Below, piece by piece: positions 25,447-33,965 of a DNA stretch of 64,000 bases (within the stretch, counting starts at the first letter, position 1; every line of letters starts with the position of its first letter). Both the position numbers and the translations under genes were made by a program. The notes beneath the pieces were generated by a model. That model made no database searches. It was not told the DNA's origin and worked only from the letters and a program-made list of their open reading frames with translations. The stretch spans positions 62,001-126,000 of the forward strand of contig CAZOKJ010000002.1 in NCBI GenBank assembly GCA_964580465.1, read 5' to 3'. This DNA is from Taishania sp964580465 (GTDB taxonomy: Bacteria > Bacteroidota > Bacteroidia > Flavobacteriales_D > Crocinitomicaceae).

Positions 25447-25473
25447 AAAGGAGTCTATATGACTCCTTTTTTG
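25447..25473 (+). terminator. rpsU terminator whose loop holds the xer start codon
   Basis: Perfect 8-bp stem AAAGGAGT/ACTCCTTT (25447-25454 with 25462-25469), loop CTATATG, then T's. The left arm is also an SD-like AAAGGAG placed 5 bases before the ATG at 25459-25461, which is the last part of the loop. Confidence 0.75.
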
Positions 25474-26337
25474 TTTTCCATAGAATTTGAAACGTATGTG
25501 CGAACCGAAAAACGGTATTCGGAGCATACTATTATTGCCTATTTAAAAGATTTAGAGCAGTTTTTTGATTTTGTTGGCGTGAATTCTAAGAATGAATTAT
25601 CAGAAATTCATTCTAAAATGATTAGAGCTTGGATGGTATCTTTGGTCAATTCGGGAATGACCAATAAATCTGTTAATAGAAAACTGTCCACTTTAAGAAC
25701 GTATTTTCGTTTTTTAAAAAAAGAAGGAATGATTCAAACGAATCCTACCACAGGATTGAATGGGCCAAAAGTTGAAAAACGTTTGCCTCAATTTGCCAAT
25801 GAATCAGATTTGAATAAAGAACTTACTTCTGAACATCTCAATTCACGAGATGCATTAATTGTTGAAATTTTTTACCAAACAGGAATGCGTTTAAATGAGT
25901 TGATTGAGCTAAAAACGAATAGTGTATTTGATGACAAAATAAAAGTCTTAGGTAAACGAAATAAAGAAAGAATCATACCTATTTCCAAAGAGTTAGCCCA
26001 GCAAATTGCACGTTACCGAGAAGAGTGTAAACAAAATGGATTTATGAGCAATTCACTAATTTTAACAGATAAAGGAAATAAATTGTACCCAAAATTTGTT
26101 TATCGCAAAATAAATGCTTACCTTAGTACTGTAACAGAATTACAAAAGTGTAGTCCACACGTTCTTCGACATACCTTTGCCACTCACATGCTAAACAATG
26201 GGGCTGGAATTGAAACCATTAAAAACTTGTTAGGGCATTCGAATATCATAGCAACGCAAGTCTACACACATAATTCTTTTGCACAATTGAACAATATTTA
26301 TTCACTTGCCCACCCACGTGGGCGTAAAACAGATTAG
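25459..26337 (+). CDS. XerC/XerD-type tyrosine recombinase
   Basis: Site-specific recombinase (292 aa) of the Xer type, which resolves chromosome dimers. An N-terminal SAM-like core-binding domain (ERxxSxxT pattern as TEKRYSEHTIIAYLKDLEQF, about 13-32) is followed by the catalytic domain with RHRY residues: TGMRLNEL (Arg about 146), LGKRNKERIIPI (Lys), HVLRHTFATHML (His-x-x-Arg, about 234-245), LGHSNIIATQVYTH (His about 258 and Tyr about 268). XerC versus XerD cannot be decided. hpf starts 2 bases after its stop. The start codon lies in the loop of an apparent rpsU terminator. Confidence 0.93.
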   Translation: MTPFLFSIEFETYVRTEKRYSEHTIIAYLKDLEQFFDFVGVNSKNELSEIHSKMIRAWMVSLVNSGMTNKSVNRKLSTLRTYFRFLKKEGMIQTNPTTGLNGPKVEKRLPQFANESDLNKELTSEHLNSRDALIVEIFYQTGMRLNELIELKTNSVFDDKIKVLGKRNKERIIPISKELAQQIARYREECKQNGFMSNSLILTDKGNKLYPKFVYRKINAYLSTVTELQKCSPHVLRHTFATHMLNNGAGIETIKNLLGHSNIIATQVYTHNSFAQLNNIYSLAHPRGRKTD

Positions 26338-26339
26338 CC

Positions 26340-26630
26340 ATGGACGTTAAAATTAATTCTGTAAACTTTACAATCGACAAGAAATTAGTAGAATTTGTGA
26401 ATGAAAAAGTTGGCAAGTTAACATTGTTTTATGATAACATTACAGCAGCAGAAATTTTTTTGAGAGTAGATAAAGACCAAGAAAAAGAAAATAAAGTAGC
26501 AGAGATTAAATTATTGATTCCAGGAAATGAATTGTTTGCTAAAAAACAATGCAAAACATTTGAAGAAGCAGTTGATTTATCCGTTGAAGCATTGCGTAAG
26601 CAAGTGGATAAACACAAAGCAAAATTATAA
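26340..26630 (+). CDS. hpf: Ribosome hibernation-promoting factor (short HPF/RaiA family)
   Basis: The 96-residue protein has the alpha/beta fold of short HPF: NSVNFTIDKKLVEFVNEKVGKL at the N-terminus and LLIPGNELFAKKQCKTFEEAVDLSVEALRKQVDKHK (about 58-93), with the conserved basic helix near the end. It binds the 30S decoding region in stationary phase. In many Flavobacteria the order rpsU-xer-hpf continues into a tRNA cluster and tuf; here a terminator and a convergent transporter follow instead. Confidence 0.93.
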   Translation: MDVKINSVNFTIDKKLVEFVNEKVGKLTLFYDNITAAEIFLRVDKDQEKENKVAEIKLLIPGNELFAKKQCKTFEEAVDLSVEALRKQVDKHKAKL

Positions 26631-26647
26631 TTTTAGTTAAACAAAGC

Positions 26648-26686
26648 AGAAGGGGAAGTCAGTTTATTGGCTTCCTCTTTTGTTTT
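26648..26686. terminator. Bidirectional terminator after hpf
   Basis: About 14 bp of stem with wobbles (26648-26661 with 26668-26681) around GTTTAT, then a T-rich run. It overlaps the stop codon of the convergent BASS transporter gene at 26659. Confidence 0.7.
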
Positions 26687-27531
26687 ATGTGAAGATATGT
26701 AAACAAAACGGCTGTCCAAAATGAAAACATGGCGTATACCAATGAAACTTTGCTAAACTCAGGTTGTTTGAGCAATACATTAGTCACTAAAAAAGCAATG
26801 CTAGTGTTATGTACGGCTGATTCAATAGCAATGGTGATTTCATTTTTTAAACCTAAACGGAATGATTTTGCAACGATTAGTCCAACGCTAAAACAAATCA
26901 AGTTCAACGCTAATGCGTAAGGAATAATAACAAAAATTTCCTTCACTTGCATTCCTTCTTCACCACCGCCACCAATAAATTTTAATGTAAACACAATTGC
27001 TAATAAAACAATGGAAATAGGCTTGGTAAATTTGGCCAGTGCCAAGGCAAAGTCTTCTTTCCAATACCGAACCATTATTCCCGAAAAAGCTGGAATAATG
27101 GTTACAATGAAGATTTCTTTCATTGTTGGAATGAAAGGTAATTGCAACTCAATAGATTGATCAATAAAAACGCGTAAAGCTAGATTGACAATGATAGGGA
27201 TTGAAATTAGCGTGAGTAGCGAATTAATGGTTGTAAGTGTTATAGATAATGCCACATTCCCATTGAAAAGATAAGAAATAAAACCAGCGGTTGTTCCTCC
27301 TGGACTCGCTGCTAAAATGACCAAGCCAACCTGAATGTAACTTGGTGCTCCTGAAAAATAAGCCAATGCAAAAGCAATTATAGGCAGCAACATCATTTGA
27401 GAAATGAGAGAGATTCCTAAAGCTTTTGGTTTGACAAAGACTTCTTTCACTTCCTTTATAGATAGCGATATCCCTATTCCAAACATTATTAGAATAAGGA
27501 CAATCGCTATTAAAGTGTCAACGTGTACCAT
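26659..27531 (-). CDS. Bile acid:sodium symporter (BASS) family transporter
   Basis: The 290-residue polytopic protein has about nine or ten hydrophobic segments. BASS signatures are MFGIGISLSIKEVKEVFVKPKALG (about 16-39), AASPGGTTAGFISYLFNGNVALSITLT (about 74-100) and ESAVHNTSIAFLVTN (about 237-251). Homologues move bile acids, pantoate, pyruvate or other organic anions with sodium; the substrate here is unknown. It lies between hpf (convergent) and a TonB-dependent receptor on the same strand 21 bases upstream, and both could form one transcript. Confidence 0.88.
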   Translation of the reverse strand: MVHVDTLIAIVLILIMFGIGISLSIKEVKEVFVKPKALGISLISQMMLLPIIAFALAYFSGAPSYIQVGLVILAASPGGTTAGFISYLFNGNVALSITLTTINSLLTLISIPIIVNLALRVFIDQSIELQLPFIPTMKEIFIVTIIPAFSGIMVRYWKEDFALALAKFTKPISIVLLAIVFTLKFIGGGGEEGMQVKEIFVIIPYALALNLICFSVGLIVAKSFRLGLKNEITIAIESAVHNTSIAFLVTNVLLKQPEFSKVSLVYAMFSFWTAVLFTYLHIKQKRKPIN

Positions 27532-27552
27532 ATAGGCGCACCTTTATGAAGG

Positions 27553-29973
27553 TTAACTATTTTTGTCTAATTTAAAGGTATATTGCAACATCAATGTGAG
27601 TGGAGCTTCAATCTTTAATGGACGAAGAGAGTATGATTTATTCGCTAAATTACTAGCAATGATGGCAATTTTATGTTTCTCATTGATATTATAAGAAACA
27701 CGTGCATCAAATACCCACACTCCTTTTTGATTTTTGACAAAGTACTCCATGTAACGGATAGATTGAATAAAAGGACCAGATGTTGCATCTTCAAAATCTT
27801 GAATTACACCATCCATATTTTCCATTTTGCTGAAGTATTTAGCACTAAACCCAATACCTATTTTTTTGATGAACGTAAATTCCACATCAGCCTTTACGTT
27901 GTGTAAGAATCTGTATTTAAGGATGCGTTTTGATGGATCTAAAGAAGTAGAGTTGTAACTATATTCCTTGTTGTCAAACCAAATAGAATCCACAGCATAG
28001 ACTTTATCAGGAGACAAGGTTTGTGGCATGATGTAGTTGTAACCAACCATAAATGTAGCTTCCGCAACTTTACCCATTTTAGCCATTCCTGTAAAAGAAG
28101 CATCAATACCAATTACGCGAGATTTACCTGTATTTAAGAATTTAAATCCTGCGAAATCAGCTAAATTACTTGGATTGTTGCCCCAAAAACCGAATAGGTA
28201 TTCAATCGTGTTTTTGTATTCTTGCCAGAATCCTGCTACATCAATGTAGCCATAAACTCCACCCAATTTTAAACCTTGTTTAATACCAATTTCACCATTC
28301 CAGCTACTTTCAGGTTTTAAGTTCGGATTTGCAAATACACCAAAGTTTCCTACACCTGTACGAATAAAACGTTCGGTAATAGTTGGAAAGCGGTATCCTT
28401 GACCATAAGAGGCGCGAACATAAGTTTCTTGGAATAGTTTTAAACTTGCACCTGCTCTGAAAATTGGTTTAATCGCTCTAATTGAATCGTTGATTTGGAA
28501 GTACTCTAAACGACCACCTACCGACACATTCAACACGTTCAAAAACTTTTTCTCTAACTGCGTATAAGCTGATAAATTAAGCATGTTATTGTTTGGTGAA
28601 CCAGACCCAACATACATGTTTGCATACGAATCGGTGTATTTTCCAGTAATTCCAGCAATAAAGTCAACGTTTTTCAACTTTTCAATTGTTTTTTGGAACA
28701 TATAGTCCGCATAAATGGTTGTTGACTTGCTTGATTGATTAGCTGTCATGTCATTGTCTGCATATAAAACACGTGTTCTCAGTTGGTGTTTTCCAAGCGC
28801 CGCAGACATAAAAGTTACGAATGGATCCACATGAAAAATGAATTGATTTTGCAAGAATACTGCACCTGGGTAGCCTTGATACAATCCAGTAGAGTCATTT
28901 AACCAAGCAAAAACTAAAGGTGATTCAGAATACATGAAGTTACCATTCACACCGTAACTTAACCCCCTGATTTTGGAATTTCTATGACGAATATTGAAGT
29001 TAATACGCGCTCTTTTTGAAGTCATTTGACGCTCAGTGAAGTTAGAAATGGTATCAGGAGAATAAAGTTCTACCAAAGAATCTTGAATAGGATATCCAAG
29101 GTAGCCATGGTCGTAGTTGATATTCGCTCCAAGTACTAAGTCCCAATTCTTTATCATACGAGAATGCAAAACATTAGCTCCCATGATCAATGGTGCATCT
29201 TTCCACCACTTAGCACCTTCGATACTAGGTTTAGCGTAAAAACCACTGTAAACGTTCACTTTTGTCATTGGTTCAGAACGAGGGTAGGCTGTGCGAATGT
29301 GAATAGCACCTGATAAAGCTGAGCTTCCAGAAAGTACAGAAGAAGCACCTTTGATTACTTCAATTTGTGCAATGTTTTCTACAGGTACAAATTCCCACTC
29401 TGGACGACCAGCATCACCTGATAACATTGGCATATCGTCCACAATAACAGCGACTTTTGATCCAACTCCAAATGTAAAACCACTACCGCCTCTAATTTGA
29501 GGTTCACCATCTAAGATGTTCAAACCTGGTGTTTGGTCCAATGCAGATTCAATGCTACGTGTGTTTTTATTTTCTATAAATTCAGGTTTGATAATTTCCA
29601 TTGAAACTGTTTGCTCTTCCAATGGACGATCAAATTTTCCAACTTTAATTTCTACTCCTTCAAGGCGTTTAAACATAGGTGACATTTGGAAATTCACTCT
29701 TCTTGTTTCATTTTCTGCAAGATTGAGTAAAACGGTATCGGTGTTCATTCCTGTATAACGAAAAATAAGAATAGTTTTTCCACTAGGTACTTCCAATTCG
29801 TACATACCTAATTCATCCGTGTGTGTACCTAATGTAACATCTTGTTTATAAATAACGGTAGCACCAAAAATAGGTTTGTTATTTTCATCTGTTACTATTC
29901 CGAATAACTTAGCTTCTTGAGCATTTACAAAAATACTTGTTAACGCAAAAATAGCGATTAATAACTGTTTCAT
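27553..29973 (-). CDS. TonB-dependent receptor
   Basis: Outer-membrane active-transport receptor of about 806 residues. I start at the ATG at 29973 (MKQLLIAIFALTSIFVNAQ, signal peptide); the longer frame's ATG at 30003 lies inside a terminator-like hairpin. The architecture is a CarboxypepD_reg-like sandwich (about 20-105, KLFGIVTDENNKPIFGATV), a plug domain (about 130-235, TRSIESALDQTPGLNILDG, IRGGSGFTFGVGSKVAVIVDD, VIKGASSVLSGSSALSGAIHI) and a beta-barrel ending TLMLQYTFKL. Substrate unknown. A -7 element and a hairpin precede it. Confidence 0.93.
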   Translation of the reverse strand: MKQLLIAIFALTSIFVNAQEAKLFGIVTDENNKPIFGATVIYKQDVTLGTHTDELGMYELEVPSGKTILIFRYTGMNTDTVLLNLAENETRRVNFQMSPMFKRLEGVEIKVGKFDRPLEEQTVSMEIIKPEFIENKNTRSIESALDQTPGLNILDGEPQIRGGSGFTFGVGSKVAVIVDDMPMLSGDAGRPEWEFVPVENIAQIEVIKGASSVLSGSSALSGAIHIRTAYPRSEPMTKVNVYSGFYAKPSIEGAKWWKDAPLIMGANVLHSRMIKNWDLVLGANINYDHGYLGYPIQDSLVELYSPDTISNFTERQMTSKRARINFNIRHRNSKIRGLSYGVNGNFMYSESPLVFAWLNDSTGLYQGYPGAVFLQNQFIFHVDPFVTFMSAALGKHQLRTRVLYADNDMTANQSSKSTTIYADYMFQKTIEKLKNVDFIAGITGKYTDSYANMYVGSGSPNNNMLNLSAYTQLEKKFLNVLNVSVGGRLEYFQINDSIRAIKPIFRAGASLKLFQETYVRASYGQGYRFPTITERFIRTGVGNFGVFANPNLKPESSWNGEIGIKQGLKLGGVYGYIDVAGFWQEYKNTIEYLFGFWGNNPSNLADFAGFKFLNTGKSRVIGIDASFTGMAKMGKVAEATFMVGYNYIMPQTLSPDKVYAVDSIWFDNKEYSYNSTSLDPSKRILKYRFLHNVKADVEFTFIKKIGIGFSAKYFSKMENMDGVIQDFEDATSGPFIQSIRYMEYFVKNQKGVWVFDARVSYNINEKHKIAIIASNLANKSYSLRPLKIEAPLTLMLQYTFKLDKNS

Positions 29974-29987
29974 ATTCATTGATTTAA

Positions 29988-30027
29988 TAAAAAAGTCCCT
30001 CATTCTTGTTTAGAAGAACTCGGGACT
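29988..30027 (-). terminator. Terminator-like hairpin in front of the TonB receptor gene
   Basis: Read on the minus strand, AGTCCC (30027-30022) pairs with GGGACT (29999-29994), with an inner TTCTT/AAGAA stem, and six T's follow. It may end the upstream T9SS cargo transcript or act as an attenuator. It directly follows a TAACTTTG element. Confidence 0.65.
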
Positions 30028-30028
30028 T

Positions 30029-30036
30029 CAAAGTTA
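30029..30036 (-). promoter_or_regulatory. -7 element TAACTTTG of the TonB receptor gene
   Basis: TAACTTTG on the minus strand; the predicted start point would fall in the left arm of the hairpin at 30027-30022. No TTG upstream at the right distance. Confidence 0.45.
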
Positions 30037-30068
30037 CAGAAAAGAAAAACTTCTTTTTTAGCTAATTA

Positions 30069-32237
30069 TTAATGTTTTACAATGCGTGTTGTGAAAAACT
30101 TTTCGTTTTGAGCAATTTGCAATAAATATACACCATTTTCAATAGAAGAAAAATCGATTTTATTTGAGCTTTCAGAAATTTCTCCTTGAGCAACAACTTG
30201 ACCAGTAACTGAGATAGCAACAAAAGTAGCGTTACCGTTCAAATTGCTAATTGTAACAACACCATTTGTTGGATTAGGGTACACACTTAATTGCTCAACA
30301 GTTCCAACAGCTTCAATTGATGCACAATCATCAACTGTTAATAAGTCTGTTGCTGAGTTAGAACACTGAGTTGTTGGATTTGTGTATGAATACGTAATGG
30401 TATATGTTTGACCTGCTTGTAAAACAGAAGGGTTAACAATGTTACTTGTAATCCCTGTACCAGAATAAACACCTCCAGCAGGTTGACCTCCAGCTAACAT
30501 ATATGGAGATGCTGTTTTACAAATAACATCTTTAGTTAAAGTCAATGTAACGTTTGGTACTTCTTTCACAGTTACAGTGAATGAATGATCTGCAGAAGGA
30601 CAAGAACCTACAGCAGCAATGTTATTAGTAACTACGTATGTTCCAGGTGTACTAGCTCCTAAATTGATTTCTCCAGTGTTGCTATTGATTGACAAACCAG
30701 TAGTTGAAGAGAAAACCCCACCATTTGCTCCAGTTGCAAAGCTTGGCACAGGATTAGCTGCATTTGCACAAAAACCTGAAGCTGCGTAAGAAAACGTTGC
30801 ACTTGGAGTATCTGTAAGTGTTACTGTACGAGTAACAGTGTCAGGACATGCACCACCAATGATGTATTTAATAACGTAAGTACCTCCTGTGCTTGTTGCT
30901 AAATCAATTTCTCCTGTTGTAGCATTCGCGAAAGATAATCCTGTTGGTTCAGCAGAAAATGCACCTGAAGGCGTTACAACTGTTGGAACAGGATTGACAT
31001 CATAAACACAAATTGAGTTCGTAGGGTAATTGAAAGATGCATCAGACCCTTGAAATAAAGTTACTGATTTTGTTGATGTAGCTGTACACACATCATTTGT
31101 CGTAAATGTAATGGTGTATGTATTTGCAACACTTGCTGATAAATCAATTTCTCCCGTTGACGCATTCGCGAAAACCAAGCCGTTAGGAGTTGCTGTAAAT
31201 GTACCGTTTGCAACTTTAGTTGGAACTGGGTTGCTTACGTTTGTACAATATGTTGGTTTTGAATAGTTAAATGTAGCATCATCCAAAGCGTTAACTGTAA
31301 CAGCGTTTGTCATTGTGTATGTTTTGCTACCCCATTGGTTTGTTGCAGTTAACGTAACATTGTAAGTTCCAGCAGCTGCATACGTTACTGTAGGATTCGC
31401 TGCTGTACTTGTAGCAGGTGATCCTCCAGGGAAACTCCAAGAATAAGAAGTTGGATAGTGCTCAGATGTGTTTGTGAACGTCATTGTTCCACCAGGACAA
31501 ATTGAAGGGCTGCTTAAAGTGAAAGATGGTTTAGGAACATATACTAATTCCAAGTCATCTACCCAAAGTTGATCATTACCTGCACCACCTCCAGGAGTTT
31601 CATTTGTGGCAAACGTAACTAGGATAAAACGAGGGTCTTGAGAAGGTCCTGTGTAATTGAACGGTACAGATATGCGTTGCCATGTACCACCGTTTGAAAG
31701 AAAGTTTACTTCAGCTTTTCCAACAACATGTGGAGCAGCAGCAGCATTTTGTGGATCTCTGTAATTGTAATTGTCATGAATAACAGCTGCTAACCTAGCT
31801 TTTTGATTGTGACCATTAGGTAAGAACTTTGCCCAAAAAACAATAGAGTCAGGTCTTTCAGTTAATGCCTCAGAAAAATTAGCATCGTTGGTAACGGAGT
31901 AATTGTAGTTGTCAGGACTTGATGCAGAAGCTGCTCCCATATTTACTCTACCTGTACTAAACACTCCATTAGCAATAATCCCTAATACAGAACGAGACCA
32001 AATCTTAGCGCTCTTTGTTCCTATAGATCCAGGTCTTACATCTGTAGAAGCTTCCATTTGATTCGCAGCAAAGGTAGTTGCTCCACCGCTAGCAGTTAAG
32101 AAACTATTCCAGTTTGTTGGCTCTTGTCCACCAGAAACATTATCCCAGCTTTCGAAGCCAGAATTACCTATTTGTGTTTGTGCGTTTAGTGTTGCAGTCG
32201 CTAAAAGCGCGATTGCTAGGTTCATTGTTTTTTTCAT
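30069..32237 (-). CDS. T9SS-secreted PCMD/PKD multi-repeat surface protein
   Basis: The 722-residue protein has a signal peptide (NLAIALLATATLNAQ), then a region about 20-235 (NSGFESWDNVSGGQEPTNW, LWVDDLELVY) resembling the PCMD jelly-roll domain, then a PKD domain (about 237-315, YSWSFPGGSP and AGTYNVTLTATN). Three diverged repeats of about 80 residues follow (roughly 316-395, 396-475, 476-560), each with a NPVPT or NPVPS element, G.F...P.GL.F.N..TGEIDL and a GTYVI-like strand plus a cysteine pair. The C-terminus (LSVYPNPTNGVVTISNLN to TRIVKH) is a type A T9SS sorting domain, so the protein should be exported to the surface. Confidence 0.88.
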   Translation of the reverse strand: MKKTMNLAIALLATATLNAQTQIGNSGFESWDNVSGGQEPTNWNSFLTASGGATTFAANQMEASTDVRPGSIGTKSAKIWSRSVLGIIANGVFSTGRVNMGAASASSPDNYNYSVTNDANFSEALTERPDSIVFWAKFLPNGHNQKARLAAVIHDNYNYRDPQNAAAAPHVVGKAEVNFLSNGGTWQRISVPFNYTGPSQDPRFILVTFATNETPGGGAGNDQLWVDDLELVYVPKPSFTLSSPSICPGGTMTFTNTSEHYPTSYSWSFPGGSPATSTAANPTVTYAAAGTYNVTLTATNQWGSKTYTMTNAVTVNALDDATFNYSKPTYCTNVSNPVPTKVANGTFTATPNGLVFANASTGEIDLSASVANTYTITFTTNDVCTATSTKSVTLFQGSDASFNYPTNSICVYDVNPVPTVVTPSGAFSAEPTGLSFANATTGEIDLATSTGGTYVIKYIIGGACPDTVTRTVTLTDTPSATFSYAASGFCANAANPVPSFATGANGGVFSSTTGLSINSNTGEINLGASTPGTYVVTNNIAAVGSCPSADHSFTVTVKEVPNVTLTLTKDVICKTASPYMLAGGQPAGGVYSGTGITSNIVNPSVLQAGQTYTITYSYTNPTTQCSNSATDLLTVDDCASIEAVGTVEQLSVYPNPTNGVVTISNLNGNATFVAISVTGQVVAQGEISESSNKIDFSSIENGVYLLQIAQNEKFFTTRIVKH

Positions 32238-32257
32238 AAATTATTTATTTATTAGGG

Positions 32258-32265
32258 CAAAGGTA
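32258..32265 (-). promoter_or_regulatory. -7 element TACCTTTG of the T9SS cargo gene
   Basis: TACCTTTG on the minus strand, 20 bases upstream of the ATG at 32237. No TTG at the right distance. Confidence 0.4.
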
Positions 32266-32416
32266 TAAAAGAATGTTCATAACTTAAGCTTTTTTAACAA
32301 ATTAAAATTGTTAAATTTATATTTAAACTTTTGATAATCATTTTATTATACTATGCAAACATAATACATTCATTAGAATTTATTGACATCTTTTATGAAT
32401 TTTTGATTGTTTTTAT

Positions 32417-32424
32417 TAGTTTTG
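32417..32424 (+). promoter_or_regulatory. -7 element TAGTTTTG of the permease gene
   Basis: TAGTTTTG matches TAnnTTTG, 46 bases before the permease ATG at 32471. The -33 part is weak. Confidence 0.35.
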
Positions 32425-32470
32425 AAGTTTTCAAGTTGAGTGCTTGATTATTATTAAACAATAAATTACT

Positions 32471-33922
32471 ATGGCAAATTCTTGGTGGAAACGTAAGTCG
32501 TTAGCAAGTTTACAATTAGAAGCATCACAAACAGATGGGTTAAAGCGTTCTTTAGGTTCCGCATCATTGATTGCATTAGGAATTGGGGCGATTATTGGTG
32601 CAGGTCTATTTTCTTTAACTGGTATCGCAGCTGCCGAACACGCTGGTTCTGCCGTAACGTTATCATTTGTCTTGGCAGCAGTGGGTTGTGGATTGGCTGG
32701 CTTATGTTATGCTGAATTTGCTTCAATGATTCCTGTAGCTGGAAGTGCATATACTTATTCTTATGCAACAATGGGCGAGTTCATGGCTTGGATTATTGGT
32801 TGGGACTTAGTGTTGGAATATGCGTTAGGAGCTGCTACAGTTGGTGTGAGTTGGTCACATTATTTGAATGACTTCTTAGCATATTACGGAATGCATTTAC
32901 CTGAAAATTTAATTCATGGTCCATTTGAAGGGGGAATTGTTAATTTGCCAGCTATCTTTATTGTTTCTCTTTTGTCATTGATTTTAATCAAAGGAACGAA
33001 AGAATCTGCTCTTATCAATAATATCTTGGTTATCTTAAAAGTTGCTGTAGTTATTATTTTTATTGTATTAGGTTGGAACTATATTAACCCAGATTTCCAT
33101 ACACCATACATTCCCGAGTACGTTCCTGCACATGTGGATCCTGCAACAGGTGAAAAAGTTGGTGCTTTTGGTGGTATGAGCGGTATTGCTGCTGGTGCTG
33201 CGATGGTCTTTTTTGCTTTTATTGGTTTTGACGCTGTTTCAACAGCAGCTCAAGAGGCTAAAAACCCACAAAAAGGGATGCCTATTGGGATTATTGGTTC
33301 GTTAATTATTGCAACTATTTTATATGTTCTTTTCTCTCATGTAATGACAGGTTTGGTGCATTATCCAGAATTTAAAGGCGATGCTGCTCCAGCTGCCACT
33401 GCTTTTGGTGTAACACCATATAAGTTCTTACAACAAGGACTAATCATCGCAATTCTTGCTGGTTATACTTCTGTAATTATGGTTCTATTATTGGGACAAA
33501 GCCGTGTTTTCTATTCTATGAGTACAGATGGTTTATTGCCTAAAATGTTTGGAGAACTTCATTCTAAGTTTAAAACACCTTGGAAAACAAACTTATTCTT
33601 TATGGTATTTGTTTCTCTTTTCGCAGGGTTGGTACCGGTGAAAGAATTGGGCCACATGGTAAGTATTGGTACGTTGTTTGCATTTGCTTTGGTAAGCATT
33701 GGTGTATTAGTGATGCGTAAGAAAATGCCAGACGCTCCACGCGCTTTTAAAACTCCTTTGGTACCTTTTGTTCCAATTGCAGCTGTAGTGGTGTGTTTAT
33801 ACCTTATGCTTTCACTTCCTGCGGCAAGCTGGTGGCGTTTGTTTGCTTGGATGGCTGTTGGAGTTGTTATCTATTTTGCTTATAGTCAACATCATAGTAA
33901 ATTAAAGAAGGAAGGAGAATAA
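32471..33922 (+). CDS. APC-family amino acid permease
   Basis: The 483-residue inner-membrane transporter has about 12 hydrophobic segments. The first helix shows the APC signature LIALGIGAIIGAGLFSLTG (about 34-52), and LCYAEFASMIPVAGSAYTYSYATMGEFMAWIIGWDLVLEY (about 78-117) matches cationic amino acid/CAT-type members. Substrate is unknown. It is followed after 43 bases by meaB, which has its own promoter. Confidence 0.92.
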   Translation: MANSWWKRKSLASLQLEASQTDGLKRSLGSASLIALGIGAIIGAGLFSLTGIAAAEHAGSAVTLSFVLAAVGCGLAGLCYAEFASMIPVAGSAYTYSYATMGEFMAWIIGWDLVLEYALGAATVGVSWSHYLNDFLAYYGMHLPENLIHGPFEGGIVNLPAIFIVSLLSLILIKGTKESALINNILVILKVAVVIIFIVLGWNYINPDFHTPYIPEYVPAHVDPATGEKVGAFGGMSGIAAGAAMVFFAFIGFDAVSTAAQEAKNPQKGMPIGIIGSLIIATILYVLFSHVMTGLVHYPEFKGDAAPAATAFGVTPYKFLQQGLIIAILAGYTSVIMVLLLGQSRVFYSMSTDGLLPKMFGELHSKFKTPWKTNLFFMVFVSLFAGLVPVKELGHMVSIGTLFAFALVSIGVLVMRKKMPDAPRAFKTPLVPFVPIAAVVVCLYLMLSLPAASWWRLFAWMAVGVVIYFAYSQHHSKLKKEGE

Positions 33923-33928
33923 GAATCC

Positions 33929-33958
33929 TTGATTTTCGATTAAAATGCCCTATCTTTG
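33929..33958 (+). promoter_or_regulatory. meaB promoter TTG-N19-TATCTTTG
   Basis: TTG at 33929-33931 and TATCTTTG at 33951-33958, a full consensus. The ATG begins 7 bases later, so transcription should begin at about the start codon. Confidence 0.75.
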
Positions 33959-33965
33959 CTAAAGT

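Noticed and set aside
29976..30003. TonB receptor starting at 30003
   Set aside because: This start lies inside a terminator-like hairpin; the typical signal peptide begins at 29973.
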